Assembly (NCBI GenBank): GCA_002412885.1
Contig: DHVX01000008.1
Span: forward strand, 62,001 to 126,000
Direction: 5' to 3'
DNA from: Bacteroidales bacterium UBA5197
GTDB taxonomy: Bacteria > Bacteroidota > Bacteroidia > Bacteroidales > Lentimicrobiaceae
DNA length: 64,000 bases
In this document: piece after piece, positions 8,433 to 16,893 of the stretch
Layout of the letters: every line of letters starts with the position of its first letter
Numbering within the stretch: the first letter of the stretch is position 1
Position numbers and translations under genes: made by a program
Notes under the pieces: generated by a model
Seen by the model: the letters and a program-made list of their open reading frames with translations, nothing else
What the model was told of the DNA's origin: nothing
The model's database searches: none

Positions 8433-9266
8433 ATGGTTGACTACACTGAAAATGAAAAGCTGAAAAGGAAGATTTACACCATAATTTTTGAGGCAGATAC
8501 TCCTGCAGGAAAGTTTTTCGACATCATACTTATATGGTCGATTATTTTGAGTGTTGTTTTGGTCATCGTAGAAAGTGTACATGATTATGCTGCTAAATAT
8601 CAGATATTTTTTACTACCGGAGAATGGTTTCTTACTATTCTCTTTACATTGGAATATTTATTACGCATCTATGTCATCAGGAAGAAAAAAGCATATATTT
8701 TCAGCTTTTTCGGGGTTGTTGATTTGATGGCTTTTCTGCCAACATATATAAGTCTTCTGGTTCCTGGGACACAATACCTTATGGTAATTCGAGTTCTCCG
8801 GCTGTTAAGGGTATTCAGGATATTTAAATTGTCATTATACCTTGCTGAGGCAAATATTCTTGTCAGAGCACTCAGGGCAAGCAGCCGGAAGATTCTGGTG
8901 TTTCTTTCATCTATCGCGGTTCTGGTTGTGATTATTGGTGCAATAATGTATGTGATTGAAGGTCCGGAGTATGGTTTCCAGGATATTCCTACCAGTATTT
9001 ATTGGGCCGTAGTTACACTCACTACAGTAGGATATGGAGACATTTCACCCCAAACCGGTGTGGGCCAGTTCTTCGCGAGCCTTGTCATGGTTCTGGGATA
9101 TGCCATCATTGCGGTTCCCACCGGAATAATGACAGTGGAATTGTCAAAAGCTTCAAAAAGCAAAGCTAGACCTACAACTCAGGTTTGTCAGGAGTGTTTG
9201 AGGGAAGGACATGACCACGATGCCAGGTATTGCAAATATTGTGGTGCTGAGATAGATCTGAGTTAA
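8433..9266 (+). CDS. voltage-gated-type potassium channel with C-terminal zinc ribbon
   Basis: This 277-residue ion-transport protein has six hydrophobic segments. An S4-like helix sits at about 116-133 with Arg every third position (RVLRLLRVFRIFK). The K+ selectivity filter TTVGYGD is at 197-203 and the last transmembrane helix at about 212-235. After a short linker, two CxxC pairs (Cys252/255 and Cys267/270) form a zinc ribbon. The tail is unusual for a Kv-type channel and could sense metal or redox state or hold subunits together. It is monocistronic and divergent from the DUF853 gene. Confidence 0.9.
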   Translation: MVDYTENEKLKRKIYTIIFEADTPAGKFFDIILIWSIILSVVLVIVESVHDYAAKYQIFFTTGEWFLTILFTLEYLLRIYVIRKKKAYIFSFFGVVDLMAFLPTYISLLVPGTQYLMVIRVLRLLRVFRIFKLSLYLAEANILVRALRASSRKILVFLSSIAVLVVIIGAIMYVIEGPEYGFQDIPTSIYWAVVTLTTVGYGDISPQTGVGQFFASLVMVLGYAIIAVPTGIMTVELSKASKSKARPTTQVCQECLREGHDHDARYCKYCGAEIDLS

Positions 9267-9363
9267 GTGAAAACCAGATTGTTTTATTTGTTTTGGAATG
9301 TCGATTTTATTTTAGGAATTACACTTTTCAAGCTATGGTGCTCCTGTCTGCCTGTCCTTTCAA

Positions 9364-10686
9364 TTAAAATATATTGGGTGTTATTTTTCTTCTTACATAG
9401 CGTCTGTAATGAAAGTTTATGGCCAGTGAAAACATCAACATGGCCGGGTTTCTCCAAAGGTTTCTGTTAAAAAGCACGCGATGAAATATGCTTTTCACAG
9501 AAAAAACCTTATTGTTGAGCCACCAATACATTTCAGTAAGTTTCTCAGGATCAATCTTGTTTGGAATATGAACACATCGGGTCCCATCAAATAGCCGAAG
9601 ATCATCGGTTAACATCCGCCCTTGTTCCTTGAGCGATTTATGCAACTCAGTTCCCGGTACCGGAGTTAAAATATAAAAACGCGGAATGGGTATTCTGTTC
9701 CGATAAATAAAATCATAGGTTTCACGTATAGAGTCTTCGGTATCGAAGTCGGTTCCAATAATCATCTCTGTGCTGACAGTAATTCCTGATTGTGCCAGGA
9801 TTTTAATGTTTTGCTCATGTTCATTGGCTTTTAACCAGGGTTTGTCGAGGCTGTCAATGGCATCCTGCTGAATGCTTTCAACGCCAAAGCTCATTAGATC
9901 GCAACCTGAATCCCGGACTATTTTCAGTAATTCAGCATTTTTGGCCAGATGAATTGCACATTGACTTGCCCATTTCATCTTTAATGGCGTAATTTTCCTG
10001 CAAAGCTCTTTAAGGTACTTTGGATTTGAAACAATATTATCATCGATGAGATAAAACCGCTTAAAACCAAGTCGTTTGACCTCTTCAATATCCCGGATTA
10101 CTTCATCAACCGGGCGGAATAAATATTTGCCCTCATACAAACAGGCAATTGAGCAGAACGAACAAGTATAGGTGCAGCCACGTCCGGCCTGAACAGGCAA
10201 CATGGCTCCGATTTTCTTTTGTGTTAGTAAATCGTAGCGTGGAATTGGCAGATTTTTCAGTTCATATATCGGATGGTTATACAAAGGTTTTACAGTGCCA
10301 CTATCCTCATAATCCTGCAGCATTTTCGGGTACGATATTTCAGCATCTCCAATAACAACCGAATCTACATGTTTCATGGCTTCTTTGTATGCTATAGACG
10401 CCATATAACCGCCCATAACCACAATTCTACCGCGTTTCTTAAATTCTGTGGCAATTTCTAAACCCCTGAAAGTAGCATGTCCCATACTTCCTATGGCTAC
10501 AATGTCGGCTTCAGTATCGAAATTAATTTCATCGACAACTTCGATGAGCAGTTCAATTTCCCAATTTGATGGCGTATATGCTGCCAACAGAGGAAAGGCC
10601 AATCCCGGAAGATTTATCTTTCGTTGTTTGCAAAGCTTTCCGTTTTCAGCATATTGCGTAGGTTGTACGAAAAGTATCTTAGGCAT
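9364..10686 (-). CDS. cobalamin-binding radical SAM protein (last gene of the five-gene operon)
   Basis: The 440-residue protein has an N-terminal B12-binding-like Rossmann domain (about 1-140, with VAIGSMGHATF and VVMGGYMASI). A radical SAM domain follows, with CTYTCSFC (Cys171, 175, 178) binding the 4Fe-4S cluster. FRPVDEVIRDIE and YLIDDNI are typical of the B12-radical SAM class that includes BchE- and HpnJ-like enzymes. The C-terminus is rich in basic and aromatic residues and may contact membrane. Such enzymes methylate or rearrange unactivated carbons; the substrate is unknown. It overlaps the upstream radical SAM gene by 8 bp. Cobalamin binding is inferred from domain order; the canonical DxHxxG motif is not obvious. 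Confidence 0.85.
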   Translation of the reverse strand: MPKILFVQPTQYAENGKLCKQRKINLPGLAFPLLAAYTPSNWEIELLIEVVDEINFDTEADIVAIGSMGHATFRGLEIATEFKKRGRIVVMGGYMASIAYKEAMKHVDSVVIGDAEISYPKMLQDYEDSGTVKPLYNHPIYELKNLPIPRYDLLTQKKIGAMLPVQAGRGCTYTCSFCSIACLYEGKYLFRPVDEVIRDIEEVKRLGFKRFYLIDDNIVSNPKYLKELCRKITPLKMKWASQCAIHLAKNAELLKIVRDSGCDLMSFGVESIQQDAIDSLDKPWLKANEHEQNIKILAQSGITVSTEMIIGTDFDTEDSIRETYDFIYRNRIPIPRFYILTPVPGTELHKSLKEQGRMLTDDLRLFDGTRCVHIPNKIDPEKLTEMYWWLNNKVFSVKSIFHRVLFNRNLWRNPAMLMFSLAINFHYRRYVRRKITPNIF

Positions 10687-12049
10687 GTTTTTTGGCTTCT
10701 TTGATTTTTCTTTTATACTGTTTTGTTACTCTGTAACCTCCTGCAAGCATTTTGAAAAGCATTACCGGGCTGTATGTTGTGAAATATTTCCAAAGAACGC
10801 CTGGGCTGTACAAAATTGAATTGTAGGCATTTAGTATTTCCTGATAAAAATCAGCAACTGATAATTTTGTTGGTTGAACAGTGATGTGAGCCAAATCCCA
10901 TTGTGGATAATTTAGCTTATCAATAATGATTTGATCTTCAGGGAAACGCACCTCAGTTTTTGGCAATGGCGTTAAAGGTTGCAGGTTTACAAAATGAATT
11001 CCCAATGATTTAATTACATCAACCATGTTTTTAAAATCACTTCTATCCCAATCGGGAGGAATAATGATGGTTGCAAATACATCTATTTTTTCACGATTAA
11101 GCACCGCCATGGTTTCTTTGTAAGTTTCAACCGGGATTTTCTTGTTGTACTTGTCCAATTCTTTATCGGAAAAGCTTTCAAAACCCACAATCACAGTTCG
11201 TAATCCAATTTGGGCAAGTTGGTGCATAATATCAGAATTATCTGCAATAAAATCGGCACGGCCATACACCAGAAAATGTTTACGTATGTTTCTTTGTTTT
11301 ATCGCTGATATAAATGATTGCAGCCATTTTCTGTCGAATAAGAAATCGTCGTCAACCATATAGATTTCGGTTTCTTTAATCTGTTCAAGCTCTTGAATTA
11401 CTTCATGTAAAGGCCTTTGATGATATTTACCGCCGGTTATAACTCTGCAAAAGCAAAATGAACATTGAAAAGGGCAGCCAAACGATGTTTTCATAAGTGC
11501 CACTTTAGCATGAAAAATATAAAAATATTTATCGCGATATTTTGCAACAGAATTTCTATCAGGAAAAGGAATACTGAAATTATAGGATGGAAGTGCTGTA
11601 TTGGCAAGCGAATCTTCTTTACGGAAAGCTCCTTTCGGAAGCTCCGTTTTTTTATCTATATGATTGAGTAAATCAGTAAATATTACTGCGGCATTCCGAA
11701 CCACTCTGAAATCAATAAATTCAGATTCAAAATCTTCGGGGCAGACCTCGCAATGAACACCACCTACAATACTTAGAATCTTATCCGATATTTTTTTTGC
11801 CGATTCGCAATAGGATATAATAGTTGAAACATTAGTAATATAACCTGTAACACACAAAATATCAGGTTTATGTTCAATTACAAACGATTCGAAAGTTCTT
11901 TTCTCGAGAATCATATCTACAATTACAACCGAATCGGAATTGCGTTTTAAGGCACACAAGATTTCCAGTTCCAACGGCTCAACAACCATCAGGTGTTGCA
12001 AACCGATGGTTTCGGGAGATGGCTTTGGACGAACCATTAGTATTTTCAT
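10679..12049 (-). CDS. cobalamin-binding radical SAM protein
   Basis: The 456-residue protein has a B12-binding-like N-terminal half (VIVDMILEKR, ILCVTGYITNVS, SIVGGVHCEVCP) and a radical SAM core with CPFQCSFC (Cys192, 196, 199). IYMVDDDFLF and the TVIVGFESFS segment are typical of the family. It shares architecture but little close sequence with the downstream gene, so the two are likely to catalyse different steps. Its start ATG overlaps the stop of the upstream GNAT gene (ATGA), which indicates translational coupling. The canonical DxHxxG cobalamin motif is not clear, so a B12-independent role remains possible. Confidence 0.85.
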   Translation of the reverse strand: MKILMVRPKPSPETIGLQHLMVVEPLELEILCALKRNSDSVVIVDMILEKRTFESFVIEHKPDILCVTGYITNVSTIISYCESAKKISDKILSIVGGVHCEVCPEDFESEFIDFRVVRNAAVIFTDLLNHIDKKTELPKGAFRKEDSLANTALPSYNFSIPFPDRNSVAKYRDKYFYIFHAKVALMKTSFGCPFQCSFCFCRVITGGKYHQRPLHEVIQELEQIKETEIYMVDDDFLFDRKWLQSFISAIKQRNIRKHFLVYGRADFIADNSDIMHQLAQIGLRTVIVGFESFSDKELDKYNKKIPVETYKETMAVLNREKIDVFATIIIPPDWDRSDFKNMVDVIKSLGIHFVNLQPLTPLPKTEVRFPEDQIIIDKLNYPQWDLAHITVQPTKLSVADFYQEILNAYNSILYSPGVLWKYFTTYSPVMLFKMLAGGYRVTKQYKRKIKEAKKHA

Positions 12050-13053
12050 CCGATTTTCTCCTTCATTGCATTTGTGTTTTCGGGTTTTCGTTTGTATTCA
12101 AGCAATGAACTTAATGTTTTAATAAATTTGTTTAAAAATACATTATTATGATGCGCTTCCATGTATAAAATCCGGGGCTTCCCTCCCATTCGCATCTTAG
12201 GAATTTCGGCGGTTTGTCCGAGGTCTATAAATTTAGATTTTTTCTCAATTCCATCTTTAATAATCTTTGAAAGCAAGCGCAGATAAGTATTGTGGATTTT
12301 GTTGTGCTTATAATCAATGCCCCCCAAAAAGAAATAATAAATATCCTGGTTTTCGAGCACAATATTCCACCCAAAGATTGATTCGTTTTTATGACAAATT
12401 GTTAGCATAAATTCACAGGGTAGATTTTTAAAGAAGTCGAAGCTTAGTTTTTCGAGCTTGTTCTTGCTTCGTTTATAAACTTCGAGGTATTGTTGATACA
12501 TTTCGCTGGTAAAATCAGAACATAATTTTTTTTCGAATCGTAAGTCATTATTATCCTGATTAATAAGAGAGATACGACGGCGATAGTTTGAGCGGAGTGC
12601 TGCAAGATATTCCTCCCATTTCCCGAAATTATTTTTTAAAATAATGGTTGGCAATGTCTTGCCCGAAGCTAAAGAGCCATTAACAGGTTCCTCTTCCAGG
12701 TTTAAGAAAAGTACAAATCCTTTTTCTACGTTATAAATATGTTTTTTTAAAGCTTGTACTGCCGATTTATCTCCAAAAATCCCCTGACTTGAAACCGAAC
12801 ATGGAATTCCTGCAATATTCATTTTTACGGGACTTTTGATGTTGATATATGTCAATAAATCAAGCCGTAATGAATAAACAATTGCAGCAGAAATCAATTT
12901 TCCATTATCAGTACATGTGTAATATCGTTGCTGGCAAGGATTGTACTTCTCCGCATGCAACAAAAACCGGGTTTGCTGAAAATAATTTTCGGCAAGTGCA
13001 TCCCATTCAGTAGGAAGACTGGTTGATTCTTGTATGCGTTTAAACTCAATCAT
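12046..13053 (-). CDS. GNAT-fold acyltransferase (FemAB/BioF2-like)
   Basis: This 335-residue protein looks like the Acetyltransf_6/FemAB-like double-GNAT group. Visible marks are SNYRRRISLI near residue 155, a basic-helix start typical of the second GNAT half, FGWNIVLENQDIYYFFLGGIDY (in pieces: FGWNIVLEN, YYFFLGGIDY) and IDLGQTAEIPKMRMGG near the end. Family members transfer amino acids or acyl groups from tRNA or CoA donors to an amine. It sits third in the five-gene operon and overlaps its neighbours by 1 and 4 bp. Donor and acceptor cannot be assigned. Confidence 0.65.
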   Translation of the reverse strand: MIEFKRIQESTSLPTEWDALAENYFQQTRFLLHAEKYNPCQQRYYTCTDNGKLISAAIVYSLRLDLLTYINIKSPVKMNIAGIPCSVSSQGIFGDKSAVQALKKHIYNVEKGFVLFLNLEEEPVNGSLASGKTLPTIILKNNFGKWEEYLAALRSNYRRRISLINQDNNDLRFEKKLCSDFTSEMYQQYLEVYKRSKNKLEKLSFDFFKNLPCEFMLTICHKNESIFGWNIVLENQDIYYFFLGGIDYKHNKIHNTYLRLLSKIIKDGIEKKSKFIDLGQTAEIPKMRMGGKPRILYMEAHHNNVFLNKFIKTLSSLLEYKRKPENTNAMKEKIG

Positions 13054-14141
13054 TAAAGTCTGGTTTCAAATGTTGCAAACTCGCGATAAGTATTTGGTTC
13101 TTTTCCATAACAACGCTGCAATATGCGTTTTACAAAGGCTATGGAAGCCCTGTTTTCTTCAAAAATAAATCCTCCCTCGCAATATTTATAGCCTTTTTGA
13201 ATAAGTGCCGGCAATGATTTATTAATCAGTGCCAAGGCCACAGGGCTACCGTGGTATTCGGGAAGAATTCCGATTTCGGTAAAGCGGAAAGTGTCGATTG
13301 ATTTTCCAAGCCGGTATTTGATGACATCAATTGCATTCAAATCGCGTTGACTGGTAACCAATTTATTGAAATCGGGATACCACAAAAAGAATCCGACAGG
13401 CTTCCCGTTAATCTCTGCAAAGATTAAATTTTCATTATCCAATAAAAAACGAAATGGTTTAAACAATTCCAGGTCTTCATCTTTATCGCGATTGGCCCAA
13501 TACGGATGTTTTGCAAAGGCTTGATTGTTTAGTTCAGTGTATATTTCACTTTCTTTTTCAATATGCTTTTTGTTCATAAACCGCACTGTCAGTCCGTTTA
13601 AACCGCGCTGTGACGAATAAGAATGAGCCCAGTCAGTGTAAGCATCCATACCAAAACGAAAAGTGAACATTTTTCGTCTTTGTAATCCTTCGAAATAATT
13701 GGCATAATATTCAGGATTATAAGGAAGTCCAAAAACTGGTGCTTCGTCAAAACGGTTCAATAAGATTCCAGCACCATAGTTCAAATGTCCATTTAGGCCC
13801 ACAACCACTTTTTTGCATTGGGGAAAATGACGATAGATTTCCTGTTTTATGATTGAAAAAATGTTACACAGATCCTTTTGAGCTTCGAAAAAAGCAACCT
13901 GTATATATCCTGTTAACCGATGATCGTGAATAAGCGCAAAACGGGCTAAACAGTCATTTCCATTGCGAATCACAAACATTTTTATGTCAGAATGTTTTTG
14001 AAACGCACTATCAGAACTTAAAAGCAGTCGTTCAACACTTCCTTCAGTACCTTTGAAATATTTATTTCCAGCATAAACATCAGCACTTACTTTTGCGAAA
14101 GTTTTATAAGCTGGTTTACCTTCGATGAGTTCGGCTTTCAT
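13053..14141 (-). CDS. GNAT-family N-acyltransferase
   Basis: The 362-residue protein ends with a clear GNAT half: FAEINGKPVGFFLWYPDFN is the beta4 core, and ITEIGILPEYHG-like (FTEIGILPEYHG) followed by ALALINKSLPALIQKGY forms the CoA-binding motif A region. FIFEENRASIAFVKRI is the usual beta6-helix segment with the N-x-A-S motif. The N-terminal ~180 residues may be a second, degenerate GNAT domain. It overlaps the PLP-decarboxylase-like gene by 4 bp (ATGA) and the next GNAT by 1 bp, so the products are probably made in fixed ratio. Confidence 0.72.
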   Translation of the reverse strand: MKAELIEGKPAYKTFAKVSADVYAGNKYFKGTEGSVERLLLSSDSAFQKHSDIKMFVIRNGNDCLARFALIHDHRLTGYIQVAFFEAQKDLCNIFSIIKQEIYRHFPQCKKVVVGLNGHLNYGAGILLNRFDEAPVFGLPYNPEYYANYFEGLQRRKMFTFRFGMDAYTDWAHSYSSQRGLNGLTVRFMNKKHIEKESEIYTELNNQAFAKHPYWANRDKDEDLELFKPFRFLLDNENLIFAEINGKPVGFFLWYPDFNKLVTSQRDLNAIDVIKYRLGKSIDTFRFTEIGILPEYHGSPVALALINKSLPALIQKGYKYCEGGFIFEENRASIAFVKRILQRCYGKEPNTYREFATFETRL

Positions 14142-15283
14142 AGGTAGAATTCCTCAGGCTTTGGAAAACCTAAAAACTGCATGTGCGATGATGCCGAATA
14201 TGAACCTGCATTCCCGAACACAATTATATCTCCGATATTCAATACAGGCAATTCAGCATTATTTGAAAAAATATCCCGCGAATAGGTTGAACAACCAAAA
14301 ATAGTTGTGGGCATTTTTTTGCCTGAAATGTAGGGACCACCATTTCTGATTATGCTTATCGGATGCCTGGCAATTTCGGGATAGAGAAGTGGACGCGAAA
14401 ATTGCACAGTAGATGCATTTACGCCTATTAGCTGTTTATTTTCTCTCGGTTTGACATCGGTAACCTGGCAAACAAAATAACCTGCAATGCCGCCAATTAT
14501 CCTTCCGGGTTCAAGAATTAATTTTATGCTCTTGCCTTTTTCCTCCGAAACCTGGTTCATCAGGTTGGTTACTTTGGTATTGTATTCTGAAATGTTAAAG
14601 TGTTTTGCGCCATTCTCTGATGCGCCAAATCCTCCGCCGAAATTCAGATATTCAAGCTCCGGAAAATCACCTGCTATATCAATTAACTCTTTGTAGCAAT
14701 TGATAAAGTAATCGATGTCGAAAATATCAGTTCCAACATACAAATGCAGGCCTTTAATTTTCGATTTGTCAGCAATTTGCCTGATTTCTTCCCGGGTAAA
14801 TCCGAGCCGGCTATCTTTTCCAATAAAAAAACCGGCGTGTGTTGAATATGGCTTTACGTTGTCGCCGATATTGCAACGAATTCCAATAGCTTTACCGGGA
14901 AACAGCTGTTGCCATTGTTTTAGTTGATTGGGAGAATCAACATTCAATTGAATGTCAAGATTCCCGATATACTTCATGGTTTTTACACTTAGTGCAGAGG
15001 ACGTAAATATGATGTCCTGTCCATGAAATCCAACTTCCATGGCTGAATTGAGATGTAAAATAGAATTGACAAATATGTTTACCTTCTCATTTTTTACGAT
15101 TTTGAGAAAATGTGGATTTACATTTGCCATTGAAGCAAAGTGAATCGATTTGTTTTTGTATGAAATATTCCGAAAAGTCTGACACTGATCCTTTATTGTT
15201 TGAACATTGTAAATGTAGTATGGATCAAACTCCTCCTCATTTTTACTATTTATATATTCCAGAATTGTCTTATTTACATTCAT
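14138..15283 (-). CDS. fold-type III PLP-decarboxylase homologue lacking the catalytic lysine
   Basis: The 381-residue protein aligns with ornithine/diaminopimelate decarboxylases (alanine-racemase-type barrel followed by a beta domain). The GGGFG phosphate loop (216-220), EPGR (258-261), Cys331 and the C-terminal NAGSYSASSHMQF segment are kept. The Schiff-base lysine motif YAxKAN reads FASMAN, with Met at residue 52. The Asp of the fDvaS motif is Phe71, and the PLP-stacking His of HxGS is Tyr182. Classical PLP chemistry therefore looks impossible. It is the first gene of the operon, followed by a 4-bp overlap with a GNAT gene. It could be a non-enzymatic partner, a PLP-independent enzyme or a carrier-binding protein. 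Confidence 0.8.
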   Translation of the reverse strand: MNVNKTILEYINSKNEEEFDPYYIYNVQTIKDQCQTFRNISYKNKSIHFASMANVNPHFLKIVKNEKVNIFVNSILHLNSAMEVGFHGQDIIFTSSALSVKTMKYIGNLDIQLNVDSPNQLKQWQQLFPGKAIGIRCNIGDNVKPYSTHAGFFIGKDSRLGFTREEIRQIADKSKIKGLHLYVGTDIFDIDYFINCYKELIDIAGDFPELEYLNFGGGFGASENGAKHFNISEYNTKVTNLMNQVSEEKGKSIKLILEPGRIIGGIAGYFVCQVTDVKPRENKQLIGVNASTVQFSRPLLYPEIARHPISIIRNGGPYISGKKMPTTIFGCSTYSRDIFSNNAELPVLNIGDIIVFGNAGSYSASSHMQFLGFPKPEEFYL

Positions 15284-15771
15284 TTAATCAGTGTGATTGG
15301 TTCTTGTTTATAGATTGACTTCAACCAGGATATATCCCCCCACAAATTTAGGTAAGCACCATGAATTTGGATGACTCACCCATTCAGTGGCTGCGGAATT
15401 GTTGAATTATTGTATGGTAAATGTAAGAAACTTATTTAAAAGCAATCCTCGAATAGGATTTTTATTTTAGTAAAGCATTTGTTGATTGCAGTAATGGCCT
15501 TTTTGGGTGAGCTTAATGTTTTGCCTGCTGACCTTAAGCCAGAGGGATGCCTTTGGACGAAGGTATGTTGCCAATTCGTGGCGGAATAACCTCGGGCGTT
15601 GCCCAAGGGTTAATGATATGTTGTCCTTTCAGGAGGAAGGTACTGTTTTTATTTCCATCAAGGCTGAAAGCCTGACCTACTTAACCCAAGGTACCGCTTG
15701 GGTTAAAAAATGCGGAATGACTACAGCGCCCTGAAAGGGCATCATAAAAATAAGAATTTTATATAAAAAAC
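15284..15771. other. intergenic region with degenerate repeat material
   Basis: No convincing gene. A 75-codon open frame at 15507-15734 has an atypical composition and no recognisable domain. The DNA around 15590-15750 (GCCCAAGGGTTAATGA, then CGCCCTGAAAGGGC) resembles intergenic repeat debris often seen in Bacteroidota genomes. The operon promoter for the minus strand should lie just right of 15283, but I see no exact TAnnTTTG box there. Confidence 0.4.
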
Positions 15772-15794
15772 AAAGCCCTGAAATTCAGGGCTTT
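15772..15794 (-). terminator. terminator downstream of tRNA-Arg
   Basis: A perfect 10-bp stem (AAAGCCCTGA / TCAGGGCTTT) with a 3-nt loop. Read on the minus strand it is followed by a T-rich run, as expected for a rho-independent terminator of the tRNA gene. Confidence 0.75.
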
Positions 15795-15807
15795 AATTGT
15801 GTTTTTG

Positions 15808-15881
15808 TGACCCCGACAGGATTCAAACCTGTAACCTTCTGATCCGTAGTCAGATACTCTATTCAGTTGAGCTACGGGGCC
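15808..15881 (-). tRNA. tRNA-Arg (anticodon ACG)
   Basis: On the minus strand the 74-nt sequence folds as a cloverleaf. The acceptor is GGCCCCG/CGGGGTC with one G-U pair; the D stem is GCTC/GAGT; the anticodon stem TCTGA/TCAGA encloses the loop CTACGGA with anticodon ACG; the T stem is ACAGG/CCTGT with loop TTTGAAT. The discriminator base is A and CCA is not encoded. ACG would be read as ICG after deamination and decode CGN codons. Confidence 0.95.
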
Positions 15882-15933
15882 GTTATGAGGGTGCAAAGAT
15901 ACACAGTTTTCTCTATTTACAAATAAATTCAGG

Positions 15934-15941
15934 TATTTTTG
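15934..15941 (+). promoter_or_regulatory. Bacteroidota -7 promoter box (TATTTTTG)
   Basis: Exact TAnnTTTG match 17 bp upstream of the ATG at 15959. It shows that the longer open frame beginning at 15797, which crosses the tRNA, is not translated. Confidence 0.55.
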
Positions 15942-15958
15942 CGCAAAAAAAACACGAT

Positions 15959-16297
15959 ATGCACACCGACTGGTTTAACGGAATCCCTATTGCCATTACA
16001 GTTTCTGATCTGGATGGCAAAATTATTGAAATGAACGATGCTTCGGCTAAAGTTTTTGAGAAGTACGGAGGAAGGGGATTGTATGGAAGTGCCCTGAATG
16101 ATTGCCATAACCCTAAATCGGTTTCAATTTTGCAAAGACTACTTGCAGAAGGAATTACGAATGTTTATACGATTGAAAAAAACGGGCTGAAGAAAATGAT
16201 TTTCCAAAGTCCATGGTATAAGGATGGTGTAGTTTCAGGACTGATTGAGTTTTCGTTTGTAATTCCTGCAGAAATGCCTCATTTTGTCAGAGGATGA
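15959..16297 (+). CDS. small single-PAS-domain protein
   Basis: The 112-residue protein is a stand-alone PAS domain. PIAITVSDLDGKIIEMNDASAKVF is the typical PAS start (in pieces: AITVSDLDGKII, then MNDASAKVFEKYGG), and a beta-hairpin with KMIFQSPWYKDGVVSGLIEFSF (pieces: KMIFQSPWYKDG, GLIEFSF) closes the fold. There is no output domain, so it may act as a ligand-binding or redox-sensing module in trans. It ends 3 bp from the convergent arfB gene. Confidence 0.75.
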   Translation: MHTDWFNGIPIAITVSDLDGKIIEMNDASAKVFEKYGGRGLYGSALNDCHNPKSVSILQRLLAEGITNVYTIEKNGLKKMIFQSPWYKDGVVSGLIEFSFVIPAEMPHFVRG

Positions 16298-16300
16298 TTT

Positions 16301-16729
16301 TCAGACTTCAGGCTTAGGCGGTTTGCGAAGCTCTTTTCGCTGTGAAACTACCTTCTTTCCGGCAAGACGTGCTTCTTTTTGTGCCCTGCCTGGCTTACTT
16401 TTAATCCGGGCTTTGACCGGCCTGAGCGATTTGGCAATCAACTCATAAAAACGTTTCAGTACATCTTCCTTATTCGTTGACTGACTTCTAGTTTTCTGGG
16501 AATACATTCTAAGTTTCCCTTCGCCGGATAGCCTGTGCCCTAGTCTTTCAAGTAAAACAGTTTTTTGATCGGTGGTAAGCATTCTGGAATCAGGTATGTT
16601 AAAATGTAATTCCACACGGGTTTCGGTCGTATTTACATGCTGACCACCCTTTCCGCTGCTGCGCGATGTGCCGAAAATCAATTCTTCTTCAAGTTCAGGC
16701 AAACCGAATAATTCACTCAGATCAGACAT
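16301..16729 (-). CDS. arfB: alternative ribosome-rescue factor ArfB (peptidyl-tRNA hydrolase)
   Basis: This 142-residue protein has the GGQ motif of class I release factors at residues 28-30 within SSGKGGQHVNTTETRVEL. It lacks the codon-recognition domains. The basic tail (SKPGRAQKEARLAGKK and following residues) is what ArfB inserts into the empty mRNA channel of stalled ribosomes. It hydrolyses peptidyl-tRNA on non-stop complexes. Length and order match the YaeJ/ArfB family. It is monocistronic and convergent with the PAS gene. Confidence 0.93.
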   Translation of the reverse strand: MSDLSELFGLPELEEELIFGTSRSSGKGGQHVNTTETRVELHFNIPDSRMLTTDQKTVLLERLGHRLSGEGKLRMYSQKTRSQSTNKEDVLKRFYELIAKSLRPVKARIKSKPGRAQKEARLAGKKVVSQRKELRKPPKPEV

Positions 16730-16833
16730 AGTTCAATTTTTAGGCAAAGTAACGGAATTCTTTTGCTCTCTGAACAGAACAATTCAACCCGGTGAAATGA
16801 TATGGATATTCCGGTATTTATAATTTTCCCCAC

Positions 16834-16865
16834 AAAAAATGGCTCCATTACGAATAATGAAGCCA
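16834..16865 (-). terminator. terminator of the thioredoxin-fold gene pair
   Basis: On the minus strand TGGCT-CATTA pairs with TAATG-AGCCA (one mismatch) around a 4-nt loop and is followed by a run of six T. It lies about 30 bp after the stop of the gene at 16894. Confidence 0.65.
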
Positions 16866-16893
16866 ATAGATATCGTGACTGAAATCAACAATT

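Noticed and set aside
9267..9470. 67-codon frame after the K+ channel
   Set aside because: Overlaps the 3' end of the radical SAM gene on the other strand and lacks any protein signature.
15507..15734. 75-codon open frame before tRNA-Arg
   Set aside because: No domain, odd composition, and the DNA is repeat debris shared in style with other intergenic regions here.
15797..15958. Upstream extension of the PAS gene
   Set aside because: It is antisense to the tRNA and lies upstream of the TAnnTTTG box at 15934; the start at 15959 fits the box.
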